A model generated the notes under the pieces. It had not been told where the DNA came from. It saw only the letters and a list, made by a program, of their open reading frames with translations, and searched no databases. The position numbers and the translations under genes are program-made. A stretch of 64,000 bases of DNA from DATFQE01 sp963739085 (GTDB lineage: Bacteria > Actinomycetota > Thermoleophilia > Gaiellales > Gaiellaceae), in the NCBI GenBank assembly GCA_963739085.1, contig CAVTZA010000012.1, forward strand, positions 248,001 through 312,000, written 5' to 3'. This document shows, piece by piece, positions 33,130 through 43,118 of this stretch (position 1 is its first letter; the number at the start of each line of letters is the position of its first letter).

Positions 33130-35142
33130 CTACCGTTGGTGCTCTGTGGGTGTCTCCGCGGGCGCCCCGTTCCCGATGCGGATCAGCTCGTGGAAGCGCT
33201 CGAAGTCCGCCTCCAGGGTGAGCCTGCCGAGCTTCCCGTACTCCAGCGCCACGCCGCGGACGAGATGGCGCATCTCGATCGACCCACCGTCGTCGGCCGC
33301 AAGGAAGGCCGCCGCCAGCGACGCGTTCCGGATGCCTCCGCCGGAGAGCTTGAACTGCGCTGCCAGGAACGGGACGTCGACATCCTCGGCAACGGGCGCT
33401 GCGTCCGGCAGAAGCAAGCGCCAGATGCGCTCGCGATCCTCGGCCTCTGGGAAAGGGAAGTCGATCACGAAGTCGAGGCGACGGAGGAAGGCCTCGTCCA
33501 TGTTCTGTCGGAAGTTCGTGGCCAGGATCACGGCGCCCGCGTACGACTCCATCTTCTGGAGCAGGTAGGCGACCTCGATGTTCGCGTAGCGATCGTGCGA
33601 GTCACGCACCTCGGACCTCTTGCCGAACAGGGCATCCGCCTCGTCGAAGAAGAGAATCGCGTTCGAGCCGTCGGCCGCCTCGAAGATGCGGTCGAGGTTC
33701 TTCTCCGTCTCCCCGATGTACTTGGAGACGATCGTCGCCAGGTCGATGCGGAAGAGCTCCAGCCCTAGGTCGCCGGCGATCACCTGCCCCGCCATCGTCT
33801 TCCCCGTACCGGACTCGCCCGCGAACAGGACCTTCAATCCCTGGTCGCGCGCGACGGCCCGGTCGTACCCCCATTCGGAGAGGACGAGGTCACGGTGGCG
33901 GAGATAGCCGGAGATCGAGCCCAGCACCTCGCGCTGACGGCTGGGCAAGACAAGGTCGTCCCAGCCGAACGCCGGCTCGAGGCGCGTGGCGAGCTCGCCG
34001 ATGCGGGTGCTCGACGCCTGGCGCGCACCGAGGTCGAGATCCGCGGGTGCCGGGCCCTTCGCGTCGCGAGCGGTGGCGGCGAGACGTGCAACCTCGGCCG
34101 CATCGACGATCTGCCTGATCGACAGACGGAACTTTCCTGCGACGTCCTCGACGTCTGCCGCCTCCGCGAGAGCGCTCCAGGCGCCGCGCCGCTCGGCGAG
34201 GCTCGGCATCGGCGCCTCGACGACGAGCGACGTCTGGTCGCCGAGCGCCACCGCGGCGTCGCGATCGCGGGCGGTCACGAGGACGCGGTCCTGCCGAGCC
34301 GCGAGCGTCCGCTGGACGCGTCGTCGCTCGCCCGGGTCGAGCAACTCGAGGCCGTCGAAGCAGACCCGCCCGCCCGCGAGCGCCGCCATGAGGGCCGCCT
34401 CTTGCATGAGCTCGTCGTCCAGCGAGTCGCTCACGTCGACCAGGACGAGCGGCTGCCCGAGGGCGATCGCCAGCAGCAGCGGCGCGTCGGGACCGCCCAC
34501 GACCAGCGGCAGCCTGCTCGAGCCGGCGAGCAGGCCGCGCAGCTCGGCTACCGTGGCCGCCCGGCCGATCTCGTACGCCGGGAGCTCCACCAGCCGCAAC
34601 CGTCTGTCGCCGGAGGCGTCGTGGAGCCCGGTGCCGAGGAGAAACGAGACGAGCCGGTCGCTCACCTTCACCTGCCGCTCGGCGAGCGGCGTGGGCGTTC
34701 CGAGGTCGAGGAGCCTGAGCGCGCCGTGCCGGCGGAGTGCGGTTCCGGCTTCGAAGCAGGAGAGGACCGCCCTGGCGTCGACCTCGTCGTCCGCGAGCAG
34801 GCGGGCGACGAGCCGTGGGCTCGCGAGCTTGCGCGTCACGTCGTCGTGGAGGTAGGCGAAGAGACGCCCGTACCGAGGGCTCAGCTCGGGTGCGGCGCAG
34901 AGCGCCAGCGCCGCCGTCTCCAGGTTGGAGAGCTCGCACGCCCTCGCCGCGTCATCGAAGCGATCGTCGAGGCCGTCGCCGCCGCCCGCACGTGCGAGTG
35001 CCAACGCCAGGTCGTCGGAGATGTAGAGACCCCGAAACGGGTCGATCGGGTTCGGGTCGGTACCGGCCACGGTCTCCACCGCGGCACGGATGCGGGAGTC
35101 GAGCGCGTCGAAGCGGAGCGGCTCGCGGCTAGCCGGTGCCAC
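33130..35142 (-). CDS. AAA+ ATPase of the eCIS (Afp15/Pvc15-like)
   Basis: 670 aa. The C-terminal AAA+ module (~400-640) carries Walker A GESGTGKT (~441-448), Walker B AILFFDEADALFG (~505) and FLRRLDFVIDFPFP with the Arg finger. The N-terminal ~390 residues are a helical/winged region that includes a second, degenerate nucleotide-binding-like fold. This ATPase is a core eCIS gene whose product is thought to help assembly or cargo loading rather than ClpV-style sheath recycling. It starts at GTG 35142, overlapping the DUF4157 gene by 14 bp. Confidence 0.93.
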   Translation of the reverse strand: MAPASREPLRFDALDSRIRAAVETVAGTDPNPIDPFRGLYISDDLALALARAGGGDGLDDRFDDAARACELSNLETAALALCAAPELSPRYGRLFAYLHDDVTRKLASPRLVARLLADDEVDARAVLSCFEAGTALRRHGALRLLDLGTPTPLAERQVKVSDRLVSFLLGTGLHDASGDRRLRLVELPAYEIGRAATVAELRGLLAGSSRLPLVVGGPDAPLLLAIALGQPLVLVDVSDSLDDELMQEAALMAALAGGRVCFDGLELLDPGERRRVQRTLAARQDRVLVTARDRDAAVALGDQTSLVVEAPMPSLAERRGAWSALAEAADVEDVAGKFRLSIRQIVDAAEVARLAATARDAKGPAPADLDLGARQASSTRIGELATRLEPAFGWDDLVLPSRQREVLGSISGYLRHRDLVLSEWGYDRAVARDQGLKVLFAGESGTGKTMAGQVIAGDLGLELFRIDLATIVSKYIGETEKNLDRIFEAADGSNAILFFDEADALFGKRSEVRDSHDRYANIEVAYLLQKMESYAGAVILATNFRQNMDEAFLRRLDFVIDFPFPEAEDRERIWRLLLPDAAPVAEDVDVPFLAAQFKLSGGGIRNASLAAAFLAADDGGSIEMRHLVRGVALEYGKLGRLTLEADFERFHELIRIGNGAPAETPTEHQR

Positions 35143-35668
35143 GACTGGCGGCGTCGGCCTCCTGCTCCAGGGGCTCGCCAGGCTTCGAGACCCTTACCGG
35201 GCCGGTGGTGGGCGCGCCTTCCTGCTGGACGACGTGCGCGAGCTCGTGCCCTAGAAGCCGCCTGCCCTCGCTCGATGCCGGCTGGAACTCGCCGGCCGCA
35301 AAGTAGACGTCGTGGCCGAGGGTGAAAGCGCGCGCATCGACGGACCTGGCCATTGCGTCGGGCTCATTGCCGGTGTGCACGCGGACATGCCCGAACTCGT
35401 GACCGAGTGACTTCTCGAAGCTTGCACGGGTCTGCTCGTCGAGCGGCATCCCGCTCCCGCGGCGCCTGGCGATCGCTGCGGTCACGTCCGGATGCGCCGT
35501 CCCGTCCGGCATGATCCCGGCACCTTCGCGTGCGAGCACACCGAACGCCTGGTTGCCCACGTTCGCCGCAAGGCGTTCCAAGGCTGCATCAGGGGAGCCG
35601 ACACCGTCGCGCTGCGCCCGTTCGGGCGCCGCAAGCTCGTCTTCGCGCTGATGGTCGAACGATTTCAC
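35129..35668 (-). CDS. DUF4157 (eCIS core domain) protein with HExxH motif
   Basis: 179 aa from GTG 35668. Contains the eCIS-core DUF4157 metallopeptidase-like domain: PLDEQTRASFEKSLGHEFGHVRVHT, ARAFTLGHDVYFAAGEFQP, GRRLLGHELAHVVQQ, with the zinc motif HELAH. A short preceding segment (ERLAANVGNQAFGVL) is a weak form of the eCIS AGN tag. It is the first gene of the leftward operon; a TATCCT box lies 12 nt before the GTG. DUF4157 domains mark eCIS loci and their cargo; proteolysis is inferred from the motif. Confidence 0.92.
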   Translation of the reverse strand: MKSFDHQREDELAAPERAQRDGVGSPDAALERLAANVGNQAFGVLAREGAGIMPDGTAHPDVTAAIARRRGSGMPLDEQTRASFEKSLGHEFGHVRVHTGNEPDAMARSVDARAFTLGHDVYFAAGEFQPASSEGRRLLGHELAHVVQQEGAPTTGPVRVSKPGEPLEQEADAASRGTG

Positions 35669-35718
35669 GCGCGCCCTGCAGGATACGCCGTCGAGGCGCC
35701 GGGGGAAAGCCCGGGGCC

Positions 35719-37269
35719 GTGATAACGTCGCGCGCTTTGCCGCCGGACATCCCGCCAGCACTCGGATCCTCGCCGGACGAGTCCGCACAGTGGTCGGAAT
35801 GGCGCGCGTCGTCGCTTCAGCTCGACGACCTCGAAGGAGTCGAGCTCCTGCGCGAGACGCTTCTCGGGGGCGAGTACACGCCGGACGGGTTCCTGCGCGT
35901 GCTGCGAGCGCGGAGCAACGTCCGCGACAGCGACGAGACGATCCTGGAGGCGCTCCTGCGGCTGCCCGAGCGGGACACGACGTCGACGCTCGTGCGGCTG
36001 TTCCACCTGGGAGCTGCCGCCGACGCCGACGCGGCGGCGGCCGCACTGGCGCCGATGCCGCTCGAGCGCCTGGCCGCCATGGGCATCCTCCGCGAGCGCG
36101 ACGGCGAGGTGGAGCCGCTCGTCGACATCTTCCCGATCGCAGACGTGTTCGTCGTCAGCGACACCTACCGGGTGGCGCCCAACCACCACGACCACGTCGC
36201 GCCGGTCGCCACGGGGACGGTGGCGCTTGCGGCCCTCACCGTCCGCCGGCCGATCGATGCCGCGCTAGACCTCGGGTCGGGCTCGGGGTTCCACGCGATG
36301 CTGATGGCGAAGCACGCGCGCCGTGTCGTGGCGGTGGACATCAACCCGCGCGCAACGCGGTACGCCGCCTTCAACGCTCTCCTGAACGGACTGCCGAACG
36401 TCGAGGTCCGCGAGGGCGATCTGTTCGAGCCGGTCGAGGGCGAGACCTTCGACCTGATCACCTGCAACCCGCCCTACGTCATCTCCCCCGACACGAGGTA
36501 CGTCTTCCAGGACAGCGGGCTCCGCGGCGACGCCTTCGCCGCCGGCCTGGTCAAGTCCCTGCCGCAGTACCTGACCGACGACGGCTACGCCCACGTTCTG
36601 GCCGAGTGGCTCGTCATGCCGGGCGAGGACTCCTTCACGGCCCCGCGGAGCTGGGTCGAGGGCAACGGCGTCGATGCGATCGTGTTCGCGTTCAGCACGC
36701 AGCGCCCGGTGGACTACGCGCTGCTCTGGAATCGTCCGATCCGCTCGGACGCCGCCGCGTACGCCGACGCGGTCGACCGCTGGCGCACGCACTTCGACCA
36801 CCTTGGCGCGAAGGAGGTCGGCTGGGGCGCCATCGCCATGCGGCGCCGTTCGGGTGACAACTGGGTCGCCACACGGCTGCTGGAGCTGCCCGAGCCCCTC
36901 GATCCCGCGCACCGCCAGCTCGAGCGCATGTTCACGGCCGAAGACTTCCTCGCCGGCCGCGACGACGACGCGCTCCTGGATGCTCCCTTCGTGGTCCCCG
37001 AGGACGTCGTCCTGGACGCGCAGTTCGCGCTCGTCGAGGGCCGGCGGCTCGTGCGTCGCGCCGCTTTCCACCAACAGGGAGCGCTGGGCGTTCGTTTCCG
37101 CCTCGACGAGTTCACGCTGGAGCTGTTCTCGCGTCTGGACGGGCGCACTCCCCTCCGCGAGATCGCGACCGGCCTGGGGGCCGAAGGACGGGATCCCGAG
37201 GAACTGACGGCCGCGGCGGCCGGCGCAGCCCGCGAGCTGCTCGCGCTCGGCTTGATCGTCCCCGCCTAG
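35719..37269 (+). CDS. Class I SAM-dependent methyltransferase, HemK-like NPPY
   Basis: 516 aa from GTG 35719 with GGGGAAAG upstream. An N-terminal helical/winged region (~1-150) precedes a Rossmann methyltransferase (ALDLGSGSGFHAMLMAKHARRVVAVDINPRA) with the N/Q-methylating motif CNPPYVISP near residue 249. A C-terminal domain (~360-516) ends in a winged-helix-like piece. The NPPY motif acts on amide or exocyclic nitrogens (protein Gln, adenine or rRNA). Two-domain proteins like this are widespread in Actinomycetota, mostly uncharacterised. It is divergent from the eCIS operon by 50 bp but probably unrelated in function. Confidence 0.88.
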   Translation: MITSRALPPDIPPALGSSPDESAQWSEWRASSLQLDDLEGVELLRETLLGGEYTPDGFLRVLRARSNVRDSDETILEALLRLPERDTTSTLVRLFHLGAAADADAAAAALAPMPLERLAAMGILRERDGEVEPLVDIFPIADVFVVSDTYRVAPNHHDHVAPVATGTVALAALTVRRPIDAALDLGSGSGFHAMLMAKHARRVVAVDINPRATRYAAFNALLNGLPNVEVREGDLFEPVEGETFDLITCNPPYVISPDTRYVFQDSGLRGDAFAAGLVKSLPQYLTDDGYAHVLAEWLVMPGEDSFTAPRSWVEGNGVDAIVFAFSTQRPVDYALLWNRPIRSDAAAYADAVDRWRTHFDHLGAKEVGWGAIAMRRRSGDNWVATRLLELPEPLDPAHRQLERMFTAEDFLAGRDDDALLDAPFVVPEDVVLDAQFALVEGRRLVRRAAFHQQGALGVRFRLDEFTLELFSRLDGRTPLREIATGLGAEGRDPEELTAAAAGAARELLALGLIVPA

Positions 37270-37294
37270 CGTCCCGGGATCCAGCAAACCTCTC

Positions 37295-37362
37295 TTTCGG
37301 ATCCGGTATTAGCTGGTCCAGGCCGTTGACAGCCTTGATCAGCTCGTTTAGGATCCGAAACG
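37295..37362 (+). promoter_or_regulatory. Leaderless promoter with flanking inverted repeat before the glyoxylate operon
   Basis: TTGACA at 37326-37331 and TAGGAT at 37349-37354 are separated by exactly 17 bp, and the ATG of the small gene is 8 nt after the -10 box, so transcription should begin at or within 2 nt of the start codon. A perfect 10-bp inverted repeat, TTTCGGATCC (37295-37304) and GGATCCGAAA (37351-37360), encloses the promoter, and AGCTG/CAGCT (37311/37340) is nested within. One arm covers the -10 box and start site, as a repressor site would. Confidence 0.7.
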
Positions 37363-37500
37363 ATGGTGACTGTATACGAGGTGATTCCCGAACAGCCACT
37401 GGACGACGAGGCGGCGCCGCTGACCGGAGCGCAGTGCACGGCTGAACTGGCCGAGTGCACGTGCCCGGACTTCTGCGAGCGCGACCACGACACCGACTGA
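37363..37500 (+). CDS. Small Cys-rich protein ahead of isocitrate lyase
   Basis: 45 aa, opening MVTVYEVIPEQPLDDEAAP, with an acidic middle and a C-terminal metal-site-like patch CTAELAECTCPDFCERDHD (Cys x4, His x1). I do not recognise the family. It is 10 nt upstream of aceA and starts at the strong leaderless promoter, so it is the first gene of the glyoxylate-shunt transcript. The conserved-looking codon use and the Cys/His spacing argue for a real protein; a zinc- or iron-binding regulator or a regulatory leader are options. Confidence 0.65.
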   Translation: MVTVYEVIPEQPLDDEAAPLTGAQCTAELAECTCPDFCERDHDTD

Positions 37501-37510
37501 AGGAGACGGC

Positions 37511-38763
37511 ATGACCGGGAACGGCGACCGCTGGAGCGGCGTGGAACGGCCCTACTCGCAAGACGACGCGGAGCGCCTCCGCGGCCGCTTCCAGATCGAG
37601 CACACCGTCGCCCGCCTCGGAGCGGAGCGCCTCTGGCGCCTGCTGCAGGAGGAGGACTACGTCGCTGCGCTCGGCGCGCTCACCGGCGGCCAGGCCGTCC
37701 AGATGGTCCGCGCCGGGCTGAAGGCCATCTACCTCTCCGGTTGGCAGGTCGCGGCCGACGCCAACCTCGCCGGCCAGACCTACCCGGACCAGAGCCTCTA
37801 CCCGGCCAACAGCGGGCCCGCGCTCGTGAAGCGGCTCAACAACGCGCTGCTCAGGGCCGACCAGATCGACTTCTCCGAGGGCAGAAACGGCACCTACTGG
37901 CTGGCGCCGATCGTGGCGGACGCGGAGGCCGGCTTCGGCGGAGCTCTCAACGCCTACGAGCTGATGAAGGCGTACATCGAGGCCGGCGCCGCGGGCGTCC
38001 ACTTCGAGGACCAGCTGGCCGCGGAGAAGAAGTGCGGCCACCTCGGAGGCAAGGTGCTCGTCCCGACGAGCCAGTTCGTCCGCACGCTCGTCGCGGCACG
38101 GCTGGCCGCCGACGTCTGCGGCGTCCCGACCGTCCTCGTCGCCCGCACCGACGCGCTCAGCGCCACGCTGATCACGAGCGACGTCGACGAGCGCGACCGC
38201 GAGTTCACGACCGGAGAGCGGACACCAGAGGGCTTCCTCCGCGTCCGGCCGGGGATCGAGGCGCCGATCGCGCGCTCGCTCGCCTATGCGCCGTACGCGG
38301 ACGTGCTCTGGTTCGAGACGGCGACGCCCGACATGGCCGAGGCACGCCGCTTCGCGGAGGCGATCCACGCGGAGTACCCGGGCAAGTTCCTCGCGTACAA
38401 CTGCTCACCGAGCTTCAACTGGCGCAAGCACCTGAGCGACGCCGAGATCGAGCGCTTCCAGCGGGAGCTCGGCGAGCTGGGCTACCGGTACCAGTTCATC
38501 ACGCTCGCCGGCTTCCACTCGGTCAACGCCGCCATGTTCGAGCTGGCCCAGGGCTACGCGGCAGAAGGCATGCCCGCCTACGTGCGGCTGCAGGAGCGCG
38601 AGTTCGAGCTCGAGCGCGACGGCTACACCGCCACCCGCCACCAGCGCGAGGTCGGCGCGGGATACTTCGACGCGGTGATGGAGGCGGTCTCGGGAGGCGA
38701 GAGCTCGACGTTGGCCCTCAAGGGCTCGACGGAGGAGGCGCAGTTCGAGACGGCCCGCACGGA

Positions 38764-38767
<4 letters not shown>
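37511..38767 (+). CDS. aceA: Isocitrate lyase
   Basis: 418 aa. Splits isocitrate to glyoxylate and succinate, the first glyoxylate-shunt step. The catalytic signature KKCGHLGGK is present, with LSGWQVAADANLAGQTYPDQSLYPANSGP, VARTDALSATLITSD and NCSPSFNWRKHL also diagnostic. The length fits the short bacterial form. RBS AAGGAGA lies 7 nt upstream. The 3' end overlaps the malate synthase GTG by 4 bp (GTGA). The shunt lets the cell grow on acetate or fatty acids, matching the many acyl-CoA genes in this window. Confidence 0.97.
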
Positions 38768-40268
<1,501 letters not shown>

Positions 40269-40280
<12 letters not shown>

Positions 40281-40805
40281 AAGCTCGAACACGAGCTCGA
40301 GGCCGTCCTCCTCGTCCCACTGCTCGCCGGTCTGGACGAAGCCGAGCTTGCGGACGATGGCGAGCGATGGGTCGTTCGTGGGCGCCACCGAGGCGATGAA
40401 CCGGCTGATGCCCTGCTCCTCCCGCGCCCAGTCCATGAGCGCCTGCGCGGCCTCGGTCGCGTACCCGCGGCCTCGGTAGGGCTCGAAGATCGTGTAGCCG
40501 AGCTCGACCGCCCCGGGATCCTGCTTGCCGTTGACCCCCGGCTGCCCGTGGAAGCCGGCATGGCCGATCATCGTCCGCACGGGCTCGCGCAGGATCACGG
40601 CGCGGACGAGCCACGGCTCGGTGCCGGGCGCCCGCTCGAGCTGCCGCATCCGGTAGCGCAGGAAGCGCGCGTCATGCTCGTCGGGCCAGTCGGCCGGGAT
40701 CGACGCGTCGAGCTCTCGTTCGACCTCCGCTCGGCGGCCCTCGACGAGCGCCTCCATCGCCTGGGGCGAAAGCAGGATCAGCTCGAGCCGGTCGGACGTG
40801 ATCAC
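40269..40805 (-). CDS. GNAT family N-acetyltransferase (RimJ/RimL-like)
   Basis: 178 aa. Acetyl-CoA-dependent N-acetyltransferase of the Acetyltransf_3 type: SDRLELILLSPQAMEALV opening, GHAGFHG, ELGYTIFEPYRGRGYATEAAQALMDWA (motif A pyrophosphate loop) and NDPSLAIVRKLGFVQTGE. Acceptor unknown. Starts at GTG 40805 in a GTGA overlap with the fumarylacetoacetase gene, making it the third gene of that operon. Confidence 0.9.
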
Positions 40806-41899
40806 GCGGCGGCCTCGATCCTCCCATGCACCTCGCCGAGCTCGACCGCCCCCGCGCGGCCGCGCAGGACGACCTCGTCGCCGTCCTCGAGGAAGGTGCG
40901 CTCGCTCCCGTCGTCGAGCCGGAGCGGCTCGGCGCCGTTTCTGGTCAGCTCGATCAGGCTGCCCTCAGAGCCGCGCTCGGCGCCCGAGATCGTCCCTGTC
41001 GCCATGAGGTCTCCGGTGCGAAGACTCGCGCCGTTCACTGTGGCGTGGGCGAGCTGCTGCGGCATGCTCCAGTAGAGCGTGCGCGCGTTCGTTCGCGAGA
41101 CGACCGTGCCGTTCAGCTCCACCTCGAGCTCGAGATCGAGCGTCCAGTCGCCGTCCGCCTGCAGGTAGGGCAACGGCTCGGGGTCCCGCGCCGGCGGCGG
41201 CACGCGCGCGGCGGCGAGGTCGGCGAGGGGCGTCACCCACGCCGAGATCGAGGTCGCGAACGATTTGCCGAGGAAGGGGCCGAGCGGCTGGTACTCCCAC
41301 GCCTGCAGGTCGCGGGCGCTCCAGTCGTTCACGAGCACGACGCCGAAGACGTGGTCGTCGAAGAGCTCCGCATGCACGGGCTCGCCGAGTCGGCTGCCGA
41401 AGCCGACGACGAAGCCGAGCTCGAGCTCGATGTCCAGCCGCCCGGACGGGCCGAAAGCCGGCTCAGAGGCATCCGGTGCCTTCGACTGGCCGCGCGGCCT
41501 CCGGACCCGCGTGCCGCTGACGACGATCGTCCCCGCCCTGCCGTGGTAGCCGACCGGCAGGTGGCGCCAGTTGGGCAACAGCGGCTCCGAGTCGGGCCGA
41601 AACATACGGCCGAGGTTCGTGGCGTGCTCGAGCGAGGAGTAGAAGTCGACGTAGTCGGCGGGCTCGAACGGCAGCCGCAGCTCGACGTCTTCGAGCGGGA
41701 CGGCCTCAGCGTCGGCCTCGCCTGCGTCGATCCGGGCACGAGCCTGGCGCCAGGCCTCCGGGCCGCGGGCCATGAACGCGTTGAGGCTCGGCTGCCGGAA
41801 CTCGTCGCCGAGCCCGGACAGGTCGAGCACCGAGTCGCCGGAGCGGAACCCGACGCGAGGCTCCTCCTCGGGCCGGCAGAAGACGCCGTACCCGCTCAC
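40802..41899 (-). CDS. Fumarylacetoacetase (FAH family)
   Basis: 365 aa from GTG 41899. The size and domain layout, with an N-terminal SH3-like part (PRVGFRSGDSVLDLSG) before the FAH barrel, match true fumarylacetoacetases. Catalytic-domain landmarks include DFYSSLEHATNLGRMF, LPVGYHGRAGTIVVSG, LDIELELGFVVGFGS, VNDWSARDLQAWEYQPLGPFLGKSFATSISAW and a GDLMATGTISG loop. Cleaves fumarylacetoacetate to fumarate and acetoacetate (end of tyrosine breakdown). Overlaps the upstream unknown gene by GTGA. Other tyrosine-catabolic genes are not in the window. Confidence 0.93.
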   Translation of the reverse strand: MSGYGVFCRPEEEPRVGFRSGDSVLDLSGLGDEFRQPSLNAFMARGPEAWRQARARIDAGEADAEAVPLEDVELRLPFEPADYVDFYSSLEHATNLGRMFRPDSEPLLPNWRHLPVGYHGRAGTIVVSGTRVRRPRGQSKAPDASEPAFGPSGRLDIELELGFVVGFGSRLGEPVHAELFDDHVFGVVLVNDWSARDLQAWEYQPLGPFLGKSFATSISAWVTPLADLAAARVPPPARDPEPLPYLQADGDWTLDLELEVELNGTVVSRTNARTLYWSMPQQLAHATVNGASLRTGDLMATGTISGAERGSEGSLIELTRNGAEPLRLDDGSERTFLEDGDEVVLRGRAGAVELGEVHGRIEAAA

Positions 41900-42615
41900 G
41901 CAGCGAGCAGCCCGAGCCTGAGTAGGTCGTCGACGGGCTCGTCGAAGCTGCAGCTGCCGAATGCGACGAAGAGCTCGCGCCCGCGCTCGACCTCGGCGGC
42001 CGAGGCCGTCCGGTGTCCCCAGCGGAACGCGCCGCCCTCGACGCGGAACGCCGTGGGATCCTCCTCCGACAGCGCAGCCTCCTCGTCCCCGAAGACCGCC
42101 GCCGCGAGCAGGTTGACGAAGCCGTGCTGACCGTCCTGCCGGACGGCGTGATGCAGTCCGGCCGTGGCCTTGAACGGGAGCGACTGCTCCTTGCAGGCCC
42201 GGATCGCCGCAGCGAGGGCCTCCACCGAAGGCACCGTGGGCCCACACCGCACCTTGAGCCGTCCGCCGTTCTGAGCAAGCTCGTCGACGAGCCCGGGGGC
42301 GAGCTCGGGGTCGACCTCGAAGTAGGTCTCACCGCCCGTCCTCTCGACCGATCCGTTGGGCGGGACCTCGACGGCCTCGATGCGAGTGTCCGACCGGTCG
42401 AGCTCGGCGTCGCCGACGACCGAGAGCGCCAGCGCCTCCCCGTCCAGCCGCCCGAGCACGGAGGCAGGGACCACGAACCTGCGCACGATCCAGCCGTGGG
42501 AGCCCTCGCGGGCCCGGCGATGGTCCTCGAGCGCCTCGGGCAGCGGCAGCTCTGCCGGCGGGAACAGCGGCGCGTGGTCGATCAGGCGCGCGAAGAGCGC
42601 GGTCTCGAGCGGCAT
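41896..42615 (-). CDS. Conserved protein of unknown function upstream of fumarylacetoacetase
   Basis: 239 aa. I do not recognise a named family. Landmarks are LFPPAELPLPEALEDHRRAR, YFEVDPELAPGLVDELA, RCGPTVPSVEALAAAIRACKEQSLPFKATAGLHHAVR and GFVNLLAAAVFGDE; the CKEQSLPFKATAGLHHAVR part looks like a TIM-barrel strand-loop with Lys and two His that could form an active site. It leads the three-gene operon (this gene, FAH, GNAT) with GTGA overlaps, hinting at a role in aromatic amino-acid breakdown. Confidence 0.8.
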   Translation of the reverse strand: MPLETALFARLIDHAPLFPPAELPLPEALEDHRRAREGSHGWIVRRFVVPASVLGRLDGEALALSVVGDAELDRSDTRIEAVEVPPNGSVERTGGETYFEVDPELAPGLVDELAQNGGRLKVRCGPTVPSVEALAAAIRACKEQSLPFKATAGLHHAVRQDGQHGFVNLLAAAVFGDEEAALSEEDPTAFRVEGGAFRWGHRTASAAEVERGRELFVAFGSCSFDEPVDDLLRLGLLAA

Positions 42616-42728
42616 ATGCGAGCCATCCTCGCAGGATTGGCCAAGGCTTGACCTCCTCCTAACCCGGCGTTGCCCGCCCCTAAAGCGGCCTCCGGCACGG
42701 TGGACGGGTAAACGACGGAAGGAAGGTC

Positions 42729-43118
42729 ATGAGCAAGCTTCTGGCAGCCGTGTTCGCAGCACTGATCGTCGGAGTGGGCGTCGCAGCCGCGAGCTCGCTG
42801 ACGACGTCCTCGGACGACCCCGTGCCCACGAGCTCGATCGCGACCACGATCGACTCGACCACCACCGACGACAGGGTCGGAACGACCACCACGACCGAGA
42901 CGGGCGAGGACATCCCCGGCCCGTGCGACGAGGCCGAGCACGCGAACGATCCGCGCTGCGCCGGTGGAGCCACCGGCGGCGTGACGACCGACGACGACGA
43001 CCGCGGCCGTGGCCACAGCCGCGGCTCGGGACACGACGACGACGACCATCGCGATCGCGGGCACGGCGGCGACGATCGCGACGACGATCGCTCCGGCTCG
43101 AACTCCGGCCGCGGTTAG
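42729..43118 (+). CDS. Secreted Thr- and Asp/His/Gly-rich low-complexity protein
   Basis: 129 aa with a signal peptide (KLLAAVFAALIVGVGVAAASS), a Thr/Ser-rich stretch (~25-60), one CDEAEHANDPRC pair that could be disulfide-linked, and a tail of alternating Asp, His, Arg and Gly (DDDDRGRGHSRG ... HDDDDHRDRGHGG). RBS GGAAGGAAGG precedes ATG 42729. No domain known; the tail could bind divalent metals or be an extended surface polymer. The last 4 bp overlap the convergent AI-2E gene. Confidence 0.7.
   Translation: MSKLLAAVFAALIVGVGVAAASSLTTSSDDPVPTSSIATTIDSTTTDDRVGTTTTTETGEDIPGPCDEAEHANDPRCAGGATGGVTTDDDDRGRGHSRGSGHDDDDHRDRGHGGDDRDDDRSGSNSGRG

Noticed and set aside
20257..35142. Type VI secretion system
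   Set aside because: No TssJLM, ClpV or TssBC split sheath; single sheath with Afp-like order and AAA+ ATPase.
11598..35668. Prophage
   Set aside because: No capsid, portal, terminase, integrase or lysogeny genes; DUF4157, DUF4255 and the AAA+ ATPase mark an eCIS instead.
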